A stretch of DNA of 64,000 bases from Granulosicoccus sp. Its GTDB lineage: Bacteria; Pseudomonadota; Gammaproteobacteria; Granulosicoccales; Granulosicoccaceae. The translations under genes were made by a program, and so were the position numbers. The DNA is taken from positions 51,357 through 115,356 of the forward strand of contig JALZUD010000017.1 in the NCBI GenBank assembly GCA_023301725.1, in the 5' to 3' direction. Under the pieces are notes generated by a model. That model was not told the origin of the DNA. It made no database searches and worked only from the letters and a program-made list of their open reading frames with translations. This document shows, piece by piece, positions 53,062 through 61,633 of the stretch (positions within the stretch are counted from its first letter, which is position 1; the number at the start of each line of letters is the position of its first letter).

Positions 53062-53105
53062 GTACTGCAAAAAAGCGTACTGTAAAAATCGTACTGTAAA
53101 AAAGC
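53062..53105. repeat. Three tandem ~15-bp repeats after xerC
   Basis: GTACTGCAAAAAAGC, GTACTGTAAAAATC and GTACTGTAAAAAAGC lie head to tail just past the premature xerC stop. They occupy the place where the lost recombinase C-terminus would have been encoded. Confidence 0.7.
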
Positions 53106-53118
53106 TTACTTCAAAGAA

Positions 53119-54720
53119 TCAGAGTGATACCAGCGAAAATTGACTAAACATGCCGTTACTTTGCATACAGTTGCGAAGTTGAATACGACGAGTACGACCA
53201 CCTTGGCTGGCGATTAATTTATCGCCATTATTATAGAGATAAGACGGCAACAAAATAGTTTGTAGCACCTGTGCATTGACTCGGCAGGCGACGATCAACG
53301 CGTTTTCAGCTATTGTTTCAGCTGAGGGTTTGCCTACCGTCTCGCCCATTGTTGTACCTGTGGGTTCGTCAATGGGCGCAACGATGGGTTCATCAATGGA
53401 GTTTGAGGATTCGGAGTCATTTTCCTTATCCAGCTGACGAGTGACAGCCACGGGTAAAACGGTTCGGGCCATGAACTCAACGCCCACCGTGATGCCCAAA
53501 GCACCTTCAGAACGAACCCAGCGAATGGTGCCTAGCAAAATATTGATGCGGCTACTGCTCTTGGAATTCTCATTAATTAAGGGTTCGCTGACGTCCGCGA
53601 TACTGACCAATTCGCCTACTTGCACCAGACCGGCACGGCAGCGTTTGTTATACAAACACAGCCCTTGCGGTGCACGATTGATCACTACCCATCCAGAATC
53701 GTCATCAGGAGCAATCTGCGTCGGTTTATGGGAAAGATGTGCACTTATTTCCTTATGGCCCAGAACCACGCGCTGTGGAATATCAGTGATGCTTCGCGCG
53801 CAACGCCTCTGCCGTGAACGTGACAAGGCTGAGTGCAATCGTGAAAGAGATTGTTTTTCCAGCGTATTCATGCCGGGAGCTGATCCGGCGTTTGCTTGAA
53901 TAAGTTTGGACAGATGATTGATACGGTACAAAACAGGCGCAACGCTGAACCATCTGACGTCTTCGTACTGCTTCCCCAGTAAGCTTAACGCAGGTTCGGG
54001 ACGTGAACCACGGCGAAGGTTAATAGCAAAATCGAACGGTGTGATGGTCTCCGCTTTTCTGTCGCGCTCAATATGAATATCCACCACCGTGCTGCGCAGA
54101 AAATCCATGATCAGAGGTAGTTGTCTGACGCGTTGCTGCTTGAGATCTGAGATGCACAAAAGCAAAATGTACCGATAATGATCCTGACAGCTTGGGAGCT
54201 CCGAGCTGCGCTGCCCAACAAGCAAATGATGCTCCTCAGCTAGGGCGTAGAGCTGATGTGCATCTTCGATCAAGGCATCAGGTATGTGTCGGTACGCATG
54301 AACCAAAGACTCGGCCTGACGTGCCAGAGCTTGCATGGCTCGGCGAGCGTCATCGGCTAGGGGTTTGTCACTGTCACTGAGCAAAATCTTGAATGCAAAA
54401 GCCTCCTCTCTGAGTAAGGCATCGCGCAGTCGGGCATGGCGCGCAAATTCGCGAGTAAGAGGCAGGGGCTGTGCATCACTGAGCTCGCTCAGATGGTTTT
54501 GCAGCTCGCGTAGTGTGGGCACAAAACAACTGATAACTAAGCGCCGATTGCTTACATCGTTATGCAGTCGGTTACTGTGCTTGAGTCCGCGGTAGACTTC
54601 GCGTGCATTGGCTTCGGACTGCAAAGGGCGCAGTTTGGACAGCCATTGTGCTACGCCTTCTGGATTTACCGGAAAACTGTCAGTGTCAGCTACGGTTCTG
54701 TGGGGGATACTAAGTTGCAT
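53119..54720 (-). CDS. Uncharacterised 533-residue protein, possible PilZ-like C-terminus
   Basis: I do not recognise this gene with certainty. The first 280 residues are helical and leucine/arginine-rich (NAREVYRGLKHSNRLHNDVSNRRLVI; LRELQNHLSEL). Around 345-430 a beta-rich stretch, SGWVVINRAPQGLCLYN, then a VGELVSIAD-like strand and LLGTIRWVRSEGALGITVGVEF, resembles the PilZ-like module of proteobacterial cyclic-di-GMP-related proteins, which is an inference. A low-complexity acidic insert with TMGET/TVGKP-like repeats (about 438-475) precedes a final beta-rich segment. It has no signal peptide or membrane segment. It is divergent from hslV and convergent with xerC. Confidence 0.6.
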   Translation of the reverse strand: MQLSIPHRTVADTDSFPVNPEGVAQWLSKLRPLQSEANAREVYRGLKHSNRLHNDVSNRRLVISCFVPTLRELQNHLSELSDAQPLPLTREFARHARLRDALLREEAFAFKILLSDSDKPLADDARRAMQALARQAESLVHAYRHIPDALIEDAHQLYALAEEHHLLVGQRSSELPSCQDHYRYILLLCISDLKQQRVRQLPLIMDFLRSTVVDIHIERDRKAETITPFDFAINLRRGSRPEPALSLLGKQYEDVRWFSVAPVLYRINHLSKLIQANAGSAPGMNTLEKQSLSRLHSALSRSRQRRCARSITDIPQRVVLGHKEISAHLSHKPTQIAPDDDSGWVVINRAPQGLCLYNKRCRAGLVQVGELVSIADVSEPLINENSKSSSRINILLGTIRWVRSEGALGITVGVEFMARTVLPVAVTRQLDKENDSESSNSIDEPIVAPIDEPTGTTMGETVGKPSAETIAENALIVACRVNAQVLQTILLPSYLYNNGDKLIASQGGRTRRIQLRNCMQSNGMFSQFSLVSL

Positions 54721-54771
54721 TTGCTGAGGCTAGCACACGTTGTTAGCAAACGTTTGTCTTAAGCGTTTAAT

Positions 54772-54788
54772 GTGTACTGCGAGTACAC
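54772..54788. promoter_or_regulatory. Palindrome upstream of hslV
   Basis: GTGTACT and AGTACAC flank the three bases GCG. It lies 28 bases before the hslV start and in the divergent region shared with the 533-residue protein gene, a typical operator position. No sigma-32 promoter was recognised by eye. Confidence 0.45.
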
Positions 54789-54816
54789 TATTACGATCAA
54801 AGTCTGGGGTAAATTT

Positions 54817-55362
54817 GTGGAACAGTTCCGAGGAACAACTATCTGTTCGGTACGTCGTGGCAATCAGGTTGTCATTGGTGGCGATGGGCAGGTAAGTATG
54901 GGTAACGTGGTGATGAAAGGTAATGCGCGAAAAGTGCGCCGCCTGTATAAGGACCGCGTGTTGGCGGGTTTCGCGGGTGGAACCGCCGATGCATTCACTC
55001 TGTTTGAACGTTTCGAGGCAAAGCTCGAGGCGCACGGCGGGCAACTCACACGAGCCGCTGTGGAGCTGGCAAAGGATTGGCGAACCGATAGAATGCTGCG
55101 ACGTCTGGAAGCTTTGCTTGCGGTAGCCGATGAGACAGCCTCCTTAGTGATCACTGGCAATGGCGATGTTATCGAGCCAGAAGGAGGCATTATTGCCATA
55201 GGTTCGGGAGGAGACTTTGCAAAATCTGCTGCGCGAGCGTTGATGGCCCATACCGAACTCAACGCTGAGCAGATTGTTCGCTACAGTCTTGAAACAGCGG
55301 CAGATATCTGCATCTATACCAACAACAACCTGACGATAGAAACTCTTGAGTCAGATACCTGA
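54817..55362 (+). CDS. hslV: ATP-dependent protease subunit HslV
   Basis: Threonine peptidase forming the proteolytic double ring of HslUV. The start was set at GTG 54817 (MEQFRGTTI), preceded by a GGGGT ribosome site, since the active-site threonine T7 must be exposed by removing a short propeptide; the frame upstream adds 15 residues foreign to the family. [23 protein letters not shown] and the ITGNGDV stretch are conserved. It is followed by hslU after 63 bases. Confidence 0.96.
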   Translation: MEQFRGTTICSVRRGNQVVIGGDGQVSMGNVVMKGNARKVRRLYKDRVLAGFAGGTADAFTLFERFEAKLEAHGGQLTRAAVELAKDWRTDRMLRRLEALLAVADETASLVITGNGDVIEPEGGIIAIGSGGDFAKSAARALMAHTELNAEQIVRYSLETAADICIYTNNNLTIETLESDT

Positions 55363-55425
55363 ACAGATGGTTCTGTCGATTCATCGTTCAGTCTCAATAC
55401 ACGCAGAGTTAACCAAGGTCTTTTC

Positions 55426-56757
55426 ATGTCCAACATGACCCCTCGCGAAATTGTCCAGGAATTGGATAATCACATCATCGGCCAGGCTGCTGCCAAGCGT
55501 GCGGTAGCTATTGCGCTGCGCAATCGTTGGCGTAGGCAGCAGCTGACAGATAATCTCAAGAACGAGATAACACCCAAGAACATTCTCATGATTGGCCCAA
55601 CCGGTGTGGGCAAAACAGAGATTGCCAGACGTCTGGCCCGTCTTGCTAATGCGCCGTTCATCAAGGTGGAGGCCACCAAATTCACAGAAGTGGGTTATGT
55701 GGGTCGCGATGTGGAGTCGATCATTAGAGATCTTGCTGATGTAGCCCTCAAAGAGGCGCGTGAGCACGCCAAGCAAAAAATGCGAACTCGAGCTGAGGAT
55801 GCTGCCGAGGAGCGGGTGCTGGATGTCTTGTTACCACCTGCATCATCAGCAGGCGCTTCAGTTAAGGAGACACCTGAGAACAGTACTCGTCAGAAGTTTC
55901 GTAAAAAGCTGCGCGAAGGTGATCTTGACGACAAAGAGATAGAGATAGACGTCAGCATGACGGCTGCGGGCGTAGAGATCATGGCGCCTCCGGGCATGGA
56001 GGAGATGTCACAGCAGCTTCAGGGAATGTTCCAGAATCTTGGCAATGAGCGTGTTAAAAAACGCAAGATGCCGGTCAAGGAGGCCATGAAATTACTCATT
56101 GATGAAGAGGCTGGTAAGCTGATCAATGATGAAGATATGAAAACTCAGGCTCTGCACAACATAGAACAAAACGGCATTGTGTTTATTGACGAAATAGATA
56201 AGGTCGCGCGCGGTGGCGAGCGCACCAGCGGCGCTGATGTTTCACGTGAAGGTGTACAACGGGATCTGTTACCTCTGATTGAAGGGAGCACCGTTTCCAC
56301 CAAATTTGGCATGGTTAAAACCGATCACATTTTGTTCATTGCTTGTGGTGCATTCCATTTGTCCAAGCCCTCCGACCTTATTCCTGAGCTGCAGGGGCGC
56401 CTGCCTATAAGGGTTGAGTTGGAAGCGCTGAGCACTCACGATTTTCAACGAATACTCAGTGAGCCTTCTGCATCGTTAACTGAACAGGCGACAGCATTGC
56501 TAAGCACCGAGAACGTCACGCTTGAATTTAAAGACGACGGCATCAGGCGCATCGCCGAAGTTGCCTGGCAAGTGAATGAAAGCACCGAAAATATTGGTGC
56601 ACGTCGGCTGCATACGGTTATGGAACGCCTGCTAGAGCAGGCATCGTTCGATGCATCGGATAACGCGGGCAGCAGCTTATCTGTTGATGCTGACTACGTA
56701 GACAGTCATCTTGGCGATCTGGTGCAGGATGTTGATCTAAGTCGCTACATTCTCTAG
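55426..56757 (+). CDS. hslU: HslUV protease ATPase subunit HslU
   Basis: AAA+ unfoldase of HslUV. It begins [17 protein letters not shown] after a few residues, has Walker [10 protein letters not shown] near residue 60, an intermediate I-domain (about 110-240), Walker [28 protein letters not shown], and the C-terminal DLSRYIL that docks into HslV. Length 443 is standard. Confidence 0.97.
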   Translation: MSNMTPREIVQELDNHIIGQAAAKRAVAIALRNRWRRQQLTDNLKNEITPKNILMIGPTGVGKTEIARRLARLANAPFIKVEATKFTEVGYVGRDVESIIRDLADVALKEAREHAKQKMRTRAEDAAEERVLDVLLPPASSAGASVKETPENSTRQKFRKKLREGDLDDKEIEIDVSMTAAGVEIMAPPGMEEMSQQLQGMFQNLGNERVKKRKMPVKEAMKLLIDEEAGKLINDEDMKTQALHNIEQNGIVFIDEIDKVARGGERTSGADVSREGVQRDLLPLIEGSTVSTKFGMVKTDHILFIACGAFHLSKPSDLIPELQGRLPIRVELEALSTHDFQRILSEPSASLTEQATALLSTENVTLEFKDDGIRRIAEVAWQVNESTENIGARRLHTVMERLLEQASFDASDNAGSSLSVDADYVDSHLGDLVQDVDLSRYIL

Positions 56758-56827
56758 ATGAATCAGCTGGCCTATGGCTGTGTGTTTGCCGCTTGATTTT
56801 GTCAAATTATTTAAAAAAGGTTCACTT

Positions 56828-57184
56828 ATGCCACGTCCCACCAACATAAAGCTCCACCAAAAAAGCCGTGTGCTCGAGCTGCTGTTTGACGATGGCTTTG
56901 AGTGCAACCTGACCTGCGAGTATTTACGTGTGAACTCACCTTCAGCTGAGGTGCAAGGTCATGGTCCTGGCCAGGAAGTGTTGCAGGTAGGAAAAGAGGC
57001 GGTGGGTATAAGTCAGTTAGAGCCTAGTGGAAACTATGCGCTGAAAGTGCATTTCGACGATGGTCATAACTCGGGTCTGTTCACATGGAATTACCTGTAT
57101 ACATTGGGCAAAAATTACGAAGAGAACTGGCAAGCCTATCTAGCTAAATTGGAGGCTGCGGGCCAAAGCCGCAAAGCGCCTTAA
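56828..57184 (+). CDS. DUF971 protein (gamma-butyrobetaine hydroxylase N-terminal-like)
   Basis: A 118-residue single-domain protein. The start is ATG 56828 (AAGG seven bases ahead), because MPRPTNIKLHQ is the expected beginning; an in-frame ATG at 56774 would add 18 unrelated residues. Conserved features are LELLFDDGF, CEYLRVNSPSAEVQGH and FDDGHNSGLFTWNYLYTLG. The fold is known as a domain of gamma-butyrobetaine hydroxylase and in iron-sulfur-related proteins, but the role of the free-standing form is unclear. It commonly follows hslU. Confidence 0.88.
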   Translation: MPRPTNIKLHQKSRVLELLFDDGFECNLTCEYLRVNSPSAEVQGHGPGQEVLQVGKEAVGISQLEPSGNYALKVHFDDGHNSGLFTWNYLYTLGKNYEENWQAYLAKLEAAGQSRKAP

Positions 57185-57271
57185 CAAACCGCGTGCCATT
57201 GATTTTTACAACAAACATTTGTGGAGTAGACATTGAATGATCCACGTCGACGAACTTGAGGTATTGACACC

Positions 57272-58018
57272 ATGAGTGAGGAAAAAACACATTTTGGCTA
57301 CCAGAACGTCGATGCTGCGGCAAAGGTGGGTCTGGTTGGCGAGGTCTTTGACTCAGTAGCAGCTAAGTACGATGTAATGAATGACCTCATGTCGTTCGGT
57401 GTGCATCGGTTATGGAAGCGATTTACTGTGTCGCAGGCAGCAGTGCGTCCAGGGCAAGTGGTTTTGGACTTGGCAGGGGGCACCGGTGATCTGGCAGCCA
57501 AATTTTCTGCAAGAGTCGGTAGCAAAGGCTTGGTGGTTCTGGCAGATATTAACAATGCGATGCTTAGCACGGGTCGCGACAGGCTGATCGACCAAGGCCT
57601 GCTAAACAACATAGATTACGCACAGGCCAATGCTGAGTACCTGCCGTTCGCAGATGATAGCTTTGACGTCATCACCATGGCTTTTGGGCTACGCAACGTT
57701 ACTGACAAGGATCGTGCTTTAGCGTCCATGCATCGGGTACTCAAACCCGGCGGCAAATTACTGGTATTGGAGTTCTCTAAACCGGTGCTCCCGCTGTTAA
57801 GCAAAGCCTACGACGCCTACTCTTTTTCGGCACTGCCGTTAATGGGTAAGCTGGTGGCTAATGATGCGGACAGCTATCGCTATTTGGCTGAGTCAATCCG
57901 TATGCATCCCGACCAAGACACGCTTGAGGGCATGATGGTCAATGCAGGCTTTGGAAAAACGAGTTATCACAACCTGACCGGTGGAGTCGTTGCACTGCAC
58001 AAAGGCTACAAGTTCTAG
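57272..58018 (+). CDS. ubiE: Ubiquinone/menaquinone C-methyltransferase UbiE
   Basis: SAM-dependent C-methyltransferase of quinone synthesis. SAM motif [14 protein letters not shown] is near residue 68, [15 protein letters not shown] near 135, and the ending [14 protein letters not shown] is characteristic. Length 248 is normal. It is first of ubiE-ubiJ-ubiB, with five bases to ubiJ. Confidence 0.97.
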   Translation: MSEEKTHFGYQNVDAAAKVGLVGEVFDSVAAKYDVMNDLMSFGVHRLWKRFTVSQAAVRPGQVVLDLAGGTGDLAAKFSARVGSKGLVVLADINNAMLSTGRDRLIDQGLLNNIDYAQANAEYLPFADDSFDVITMAFGLRNVTDKDRALASMHRVLKPGGKLLVLEFSKPVLPLLSKAYDAYSFSALPLMGKLVANDADSYRYLAESIRMHPDQDTLEGMMVNAGFGKTSYHNLTGGVVALHKGYKF

Positions 58019-58023
58019 TACCT

Positions 58024-58653
58024 GTGAAATTGCCATTTCCCATAGCGTCGGGCCTTGAAAAAGCCATTGAATCGTTACTGAAACTCGACCCTGATACCCG
58101 CTCAAGGCTTGCGCCCTTAGACGGCAAAGTCATACGGATTAATGTGACGAGTCCGCCCTTATCATTGGCGGTGGCTATAGTTGATGGTTGCGTGCATCTT
58201 GATGCCCCCGATGATAACGATGCTTTTACCGCTGATACTACTATAACGGGGAGCTTGTCTGCGCTTACATCGCTAACCAATAGCAACAACGCGGTCTATA
58301 GCGGAGAGGTTTTGATTGAGGGTGATATTGAAACCAGTCAGCACGTCAAACAGATAGTTGCCCACTTGGATCCTGATTGGCAGGAGGCGGTATCCGCGGT
58401 GCTGGGTGACGGTTTAACTCATAAATTAGATGTTGCCGGTGCACAATTAATGCAATGGATGAACCGTACGCGTCAAAGCAGCAGCCGTAATACCAGTGAG
58501 TATCTGCAAGAAGAGCTCGAAGTGCTTGCGCCCAACACCTGCGTGCATGGATTTAATGACGACGTCGATCAATTACGGGCTGATGCAGACAGGCTAACTG
58601 CCAGGATAGCTCAACTTGAAAACAACCAGCATGCGAAAGCAGTTAAGGAGTAG
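58024..58653 (+). CDS. ubiJ: Ubiquinone biosynthesis accessory factor UbiJ
   Basis: SCP2-domain lipid-binding protein that organises the ubiquinone synthesis complex. The N-terminal SCP2 fold (about 10-110) holds LAPLDGKVIRINVTSPPLSL and SGEVLIEGDIETSQ; the C-terminal half is helical, ending in a coiled coil. The start is GTG. It sits between ubiE and ubiB with gaps of five and three bases. Confidence 0.92.
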   Translation: MKLPFPIASGLEKAIESLLKLDPDTRSRLAPLDGKVIRINVTSPPLSLAVAIVDGCVHLDAPDDNDAFTADTTITGSLSALTSLTNSNNAVYSGEVLIEGDIETSQHVKQIVAHLDPDWQEAVSAVLGDGLTHKLDVAGAQLMQWMNRTRQSSSRNTSEYLQEELEVLAPNTCVHGFNDDVDQLRADADRLTARIAQLENNQHAKAVKE

Positions 58654-58656
58654 GGC

Positions 58657-60309
58657 ATGCTAGGGCATATTGCACGGTCCGCAAAAATTCAGCGAGTTAT
58701 CGCGAAATATGCGCTGGAAGAATTGTTTCTAGACAATTCTCCAGTACGTCCATTGCGACATATTTTTGTTTTGTCGCCTACCCGGTGGACAAGTGCTGAA
58801 ACACGAAGTTTGCCACGTGGGCAACGTATCAGGCTCGCACTGGAAGAGCTTGGCCCGGTGTTTGTAAAGCTAGGACAAGTACTGTCAACGCGCCGAGATT
58901 TGTTACCAGACGATATTGGCGATGAGCTCACGTTGCTACAAGATCAAGTTAAACCGTTTGACAGTAAGTTAGCCAAGCAACAAATCGAGACATCGCTTAA
59001 TGACTCGGTCGATGTGCTGTTTAAGAGCTTTGAGTTAGAACCTATTGCTTCTGCCTCCATCGCGCAAGTGCATGGTGCCGTGCTGCACGATGACACACAG
59101 GTCGTTGTAAAAGTACTAAGGCCTGGAATTCGTGAAACGATAGGGCGCGATATCAGCTTGATGTACGTGCTGGCTAACATGGTCTCGGCAGTTCTTCATG
59201 ATGGCAAGCGTCTACGACCTAAAGAGGTGGTCGCTGAATACGAGCGCACTATATATGGGGAGCTTGATCTTGTAGCAGAAGCCACTAATGCTGTGGTGTT
59301 GCGCAACAACTTCAAAGACAGCAAGGAACTGTACATTCCTGAAATTTTTTGGTCGCTGACTCGCTCTGACGTGATGGTGCAGGAGCGCATCAGCGGCATT
59401 CCTATTCGTGATACCGAGGCTATGCAAGAGATCGGTGTGAACATGAAAAAGCTAGCTGAGCACGGTGTGGAGATTTTCTACACACAAGTGTTTGATCATA
59501 ATTTTTTCCACGCAGATATGCATCCTGGGAATATTTTTGTGTCCCGCGACACGCCAGATCATCCGCAATACATAGCGGTTGATTTCGGCATTGTGGGTTC
59601 GTTAACCGACGAGGATCAACGTTATATTGGTGAAAACCTATTGGCGTTTTTTCAGCGGGACTATCGCCGTGTGGCGCAGTTGCATATCGATTCTGGTTGG
59701 GTACCACGTGATACACGTGTTAGTGAATTAGAAGCTGGTGTTCGCGCTGTATGCGAACCAATATTTGATAAACCATTGTCAGAAATTTCGTTTGGTGAAG
59801 TGCTTCTACAACTTTTTCATGTAGCCAGACGATTTGAAATGGAGGTACAACCTCAACTCGTATTACTTCAAAAAACACTTCTCAATATCGAAGGCTTAGG
59901 TAGGCAGCTTTATCCAGAACTTGATATATGGGCAACTGGAAAACCGTTTTTGCAGCGTTGGGTGCTTAAATCTAACAATCCGAAAACAGTGATAAAACGT
60001 TTTGTAGATCAGGCGCCTGCCATCCTAAAAGCGATGCCTGAAATGCCGATGTTGATTCATGACTACCTGAAGTTCCAGAATCAGGCAGTTAACCACGGCG
60101 GTGTTATCAGCGCAGGTAAAAATACAATACCCGGGGTGCGACAGTCATTTGCACTAAGAAACAGTATCACAGGTGCAAGTTTAGTCATCGTTGCAGGGTT
60201 GCTTGCCAGTGCATCCATGATCAGTGCCGAAGGGGATATTGCCTGGTGGATTGGATTGCTAGGGTTAGTCGGTGTTGGGTTTTTGTTAGCTGGGTTAAGA
60301 GGACGCTAA
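58657..60309 (+). CDS. ubiB: Ubiquinone biosynthesis kinase-like protein UbiB
   Basis: Atypical ADCK-family kinase/ATPase at the inner membrane. It has the KxGQ motif VKLGQVLSTR near residue 72, the alanine-rich loop ASASIAQVH, FFHADMHPGNIFV, AVDFGIVGSL, and two C-terminal membrane helices (about 505-545). Length 550 is usual. It closes the ubiE-ubiJ-ubiB operon. Confidence 0.96.
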   Translation: MLGHIARSAKIQRVIAKYALEELFLDNSPVRPLRHIFVLSPTRWTSAETRSLPRGQRIRLALEELGPVFVKLGQVLSTRRDLLPDDIGDELTLLQDQVKPFDSKLAKQQIETSLNDSVDVLFKSFELEPIASASIAQVHGAVLHDDTQVVVKVLRPGIRETIGRDISLMYVLANMVSAVLHDGKRLRPKEVVAEYERTIYGELDLVAEATNAVVLRNNFKDSKELYIPEIFWSLTRSDVMVQERISGIPIRDTEAMQEIGVNMKKLAEHGVEIFYTQVFDHNFFHADMHPGNIFVSRDTPDHPQYIAVDFGIVGSLTDEDQRYIGENLLAFFQRDYRRVAQLHIDSGWVPRDTRVSELEAGVRAVCEPIFDKPLSEISFGEVLLQLFHVARRFEMEVQPQLVLLQKTLLNIEGLGRQLYPELDIWATGKPFLQRWVLKSNNPKTVIKRFVDQAPAILKAMPEMPMLIHDYLKFQNQAVNHGGVISAGKNTIPGVRQSFALRNSITGASLVIVAGLLASASMISAEGDIAWWIGLLGLVGVGFLLAGLRGR

Positions 60310-60484
60310 TGTATAGCCACACTGATACCCCTTACACGGAACGTACACTTTTTGCTGGCATGAATAGCGCATAGTCCATAGCCATGTGATCAATCGCAAA
60401 TTTTGTTTGATTGGTCAGGCATGCGGCAGTAGTTGGAATGTGAAACTGCCGTTACATGGATAAACGCTGCGGTACAACTACACA

Positions 60485-60811
60485 ATGTCAATTAGCATGC
60501 AAGCACAAGATAACAACCCACTTTGGGACGAAGGAATATCATCGTATCTGGTGGGTGAGTACCAGAAACAGCAAAAGCCGCTGACTAGTACTGACTTACA
60601 GAATATTGCCAACGAGTGGGCTGTGAGGGCAGGTGATCTGCTAGAGACGCTATTTCTGATGTCAATATCAGGGGCTTGGCAATACTGCGATGCCGAAGAT
60701 GGTTCCCCAATAGAGCTGGATGAGGAAGCATTGGATGCCTTGTATGCAAAAGGACGGGTAAGCGCCGACGACATGAAGGAATTCGATGGTGTTTGGTCAC
60801 CAGTAGTTTAA
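60485..60811 (+). CDS. Hypothetical 108-residue acidic protein
   Basis: Not recognised. An acidic, mostly helical soluble protein (NEWAVRAGDLLETLFLMS; ELDEEALDALYAKGR) with no signal peptide or obvious motif. Its good codon flow and well-formed helices suggest a real gene; an internal ATG five codons in is an alternative start. It follows ubiB by 175 bases and is convergent with the carbonic anhydrase gene nine bases away. Confidence 0.65.
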   Translation: MSISMQAQDNNPLWDEGISSYLVGEYQKQQKPLTSTDLQNIANEWAVRAGDLLETLFLMSISGAWQYCDAEDGSPIELDEEALDALYAKGRVSADDMKEFDGVWSPVV

Positions 60812-60819
60812 TGTAGGGA

Positions 60820-61464
60820 TTAATGTTCGATAGTGGTGATACTGTTGTCGTGATGGTCGAAGAAGTCAACCACGCTGGTTTCCAGATTATATTCCGCGCC
60901 CACCACCTGTAATCCATCATTAGCGACCAGCTCTTCGAGCACTTGCGAACCATGGCGCAAATGGGCAACCGATGCGCGAATATTGGCGCGAGTAGCCAAT
61001 TTAATTAATGACTCTTCATCGTTGTCGAGCCCAGCGTCGAGAAGTGTATGTACCGACGGTTTGATCCGACTAACGATCGATTGCAGGTTGGGCGATTGGT
61101 TAGCACTGGGTTTCTTTAGTTCGTCGACCGTGGCCTTAATAGCCCCGCATTGCGTATGGCCAAGCACCACGACTAGCCGAGCCCCGTGGGTGACTGCACT
61201 GAACTCTACGCTGCCAAGTAAGGATGGGGCGACGATATTCCCAGCCACGCGAATAACGAAAAGATCCCCGAGTCCTTGATCAAAAACAATTTCTGCGGGC
61301 ACACGTGAATCAGAACAACCCAATATGATGGCGAAAGGCTCTTGTCCTTGAGCAATTTCGTCGCGTCTGGCGCCACAGGCTGAGGCGCTGAGATCGAGCA
61401 TATTGTTCTTGAAGCGCTCGTTGCCCAACTTGAGTCTGGCTAATGCTTGGTCTGCAGTTATCAT
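60820..61464 (-). CDS. Beta-class carbonic anhydrase
   Basis: Zinc enzyme interconverting CO2 and bicarbonate. Zinc ligands C50 and D52/R54 dyad in GCSDSRVPAE, and H103 and C106 in GHTQCGA, are all present. RVAGNIV follows as expected. Length 214 is normal, with the C-terminal part forming the regulatory helices. No signal peptide, so cytosolic. Confidence 0.95.
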   Translation of the reverse strand: MITADQALARLKLGNERFKNNMLDLSASACGARRDEIAQGQEPFAIILGCSDSRVPAEIVFDQGLGDLFVIRVAGNIVAPSLLGSVEFSAVTHGARLVVVLGHTQCGAIKATVDELKKPSANQSPNLQSIVSRIKPSVHTLLDAGLDNDEESLIKLATRANIRASVAHLRHGSQVLEELVANDGLQVVGAEYNLETSVVDFFDHHDNSITTIEH

Positions 61465-61633
61465 GAGTCCATTATAAAGACCATTTGGCTGCGTGCGCTA
61501 TTTCAATTCTTCACTAGGAGCGTGTCCAAGAATAAGCTGATTGTCTGAGAACGTGATAGTAGGGACTGCCCTCTAACCGCAAGTAAGCTGCGTCAGCTAA
61601 CACTAATGTGCTGAGCATTGATACCATGCTGCG

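Noticed and set aside
56238..56253. parS-like sequence TGTTTCACGTGAAGGT in hslU
   Set aside because: The right half loses its last three bases and the codons encode the conserved DVSREG motif, so the match is best explained by protein sequence.
61465..61633. SOS box upstream of uvrD
   Set aside because: No CTGT-N8-ACAG pattern was found by eye; only a weak AGCTG-cgt-CAGCT repeat is present.
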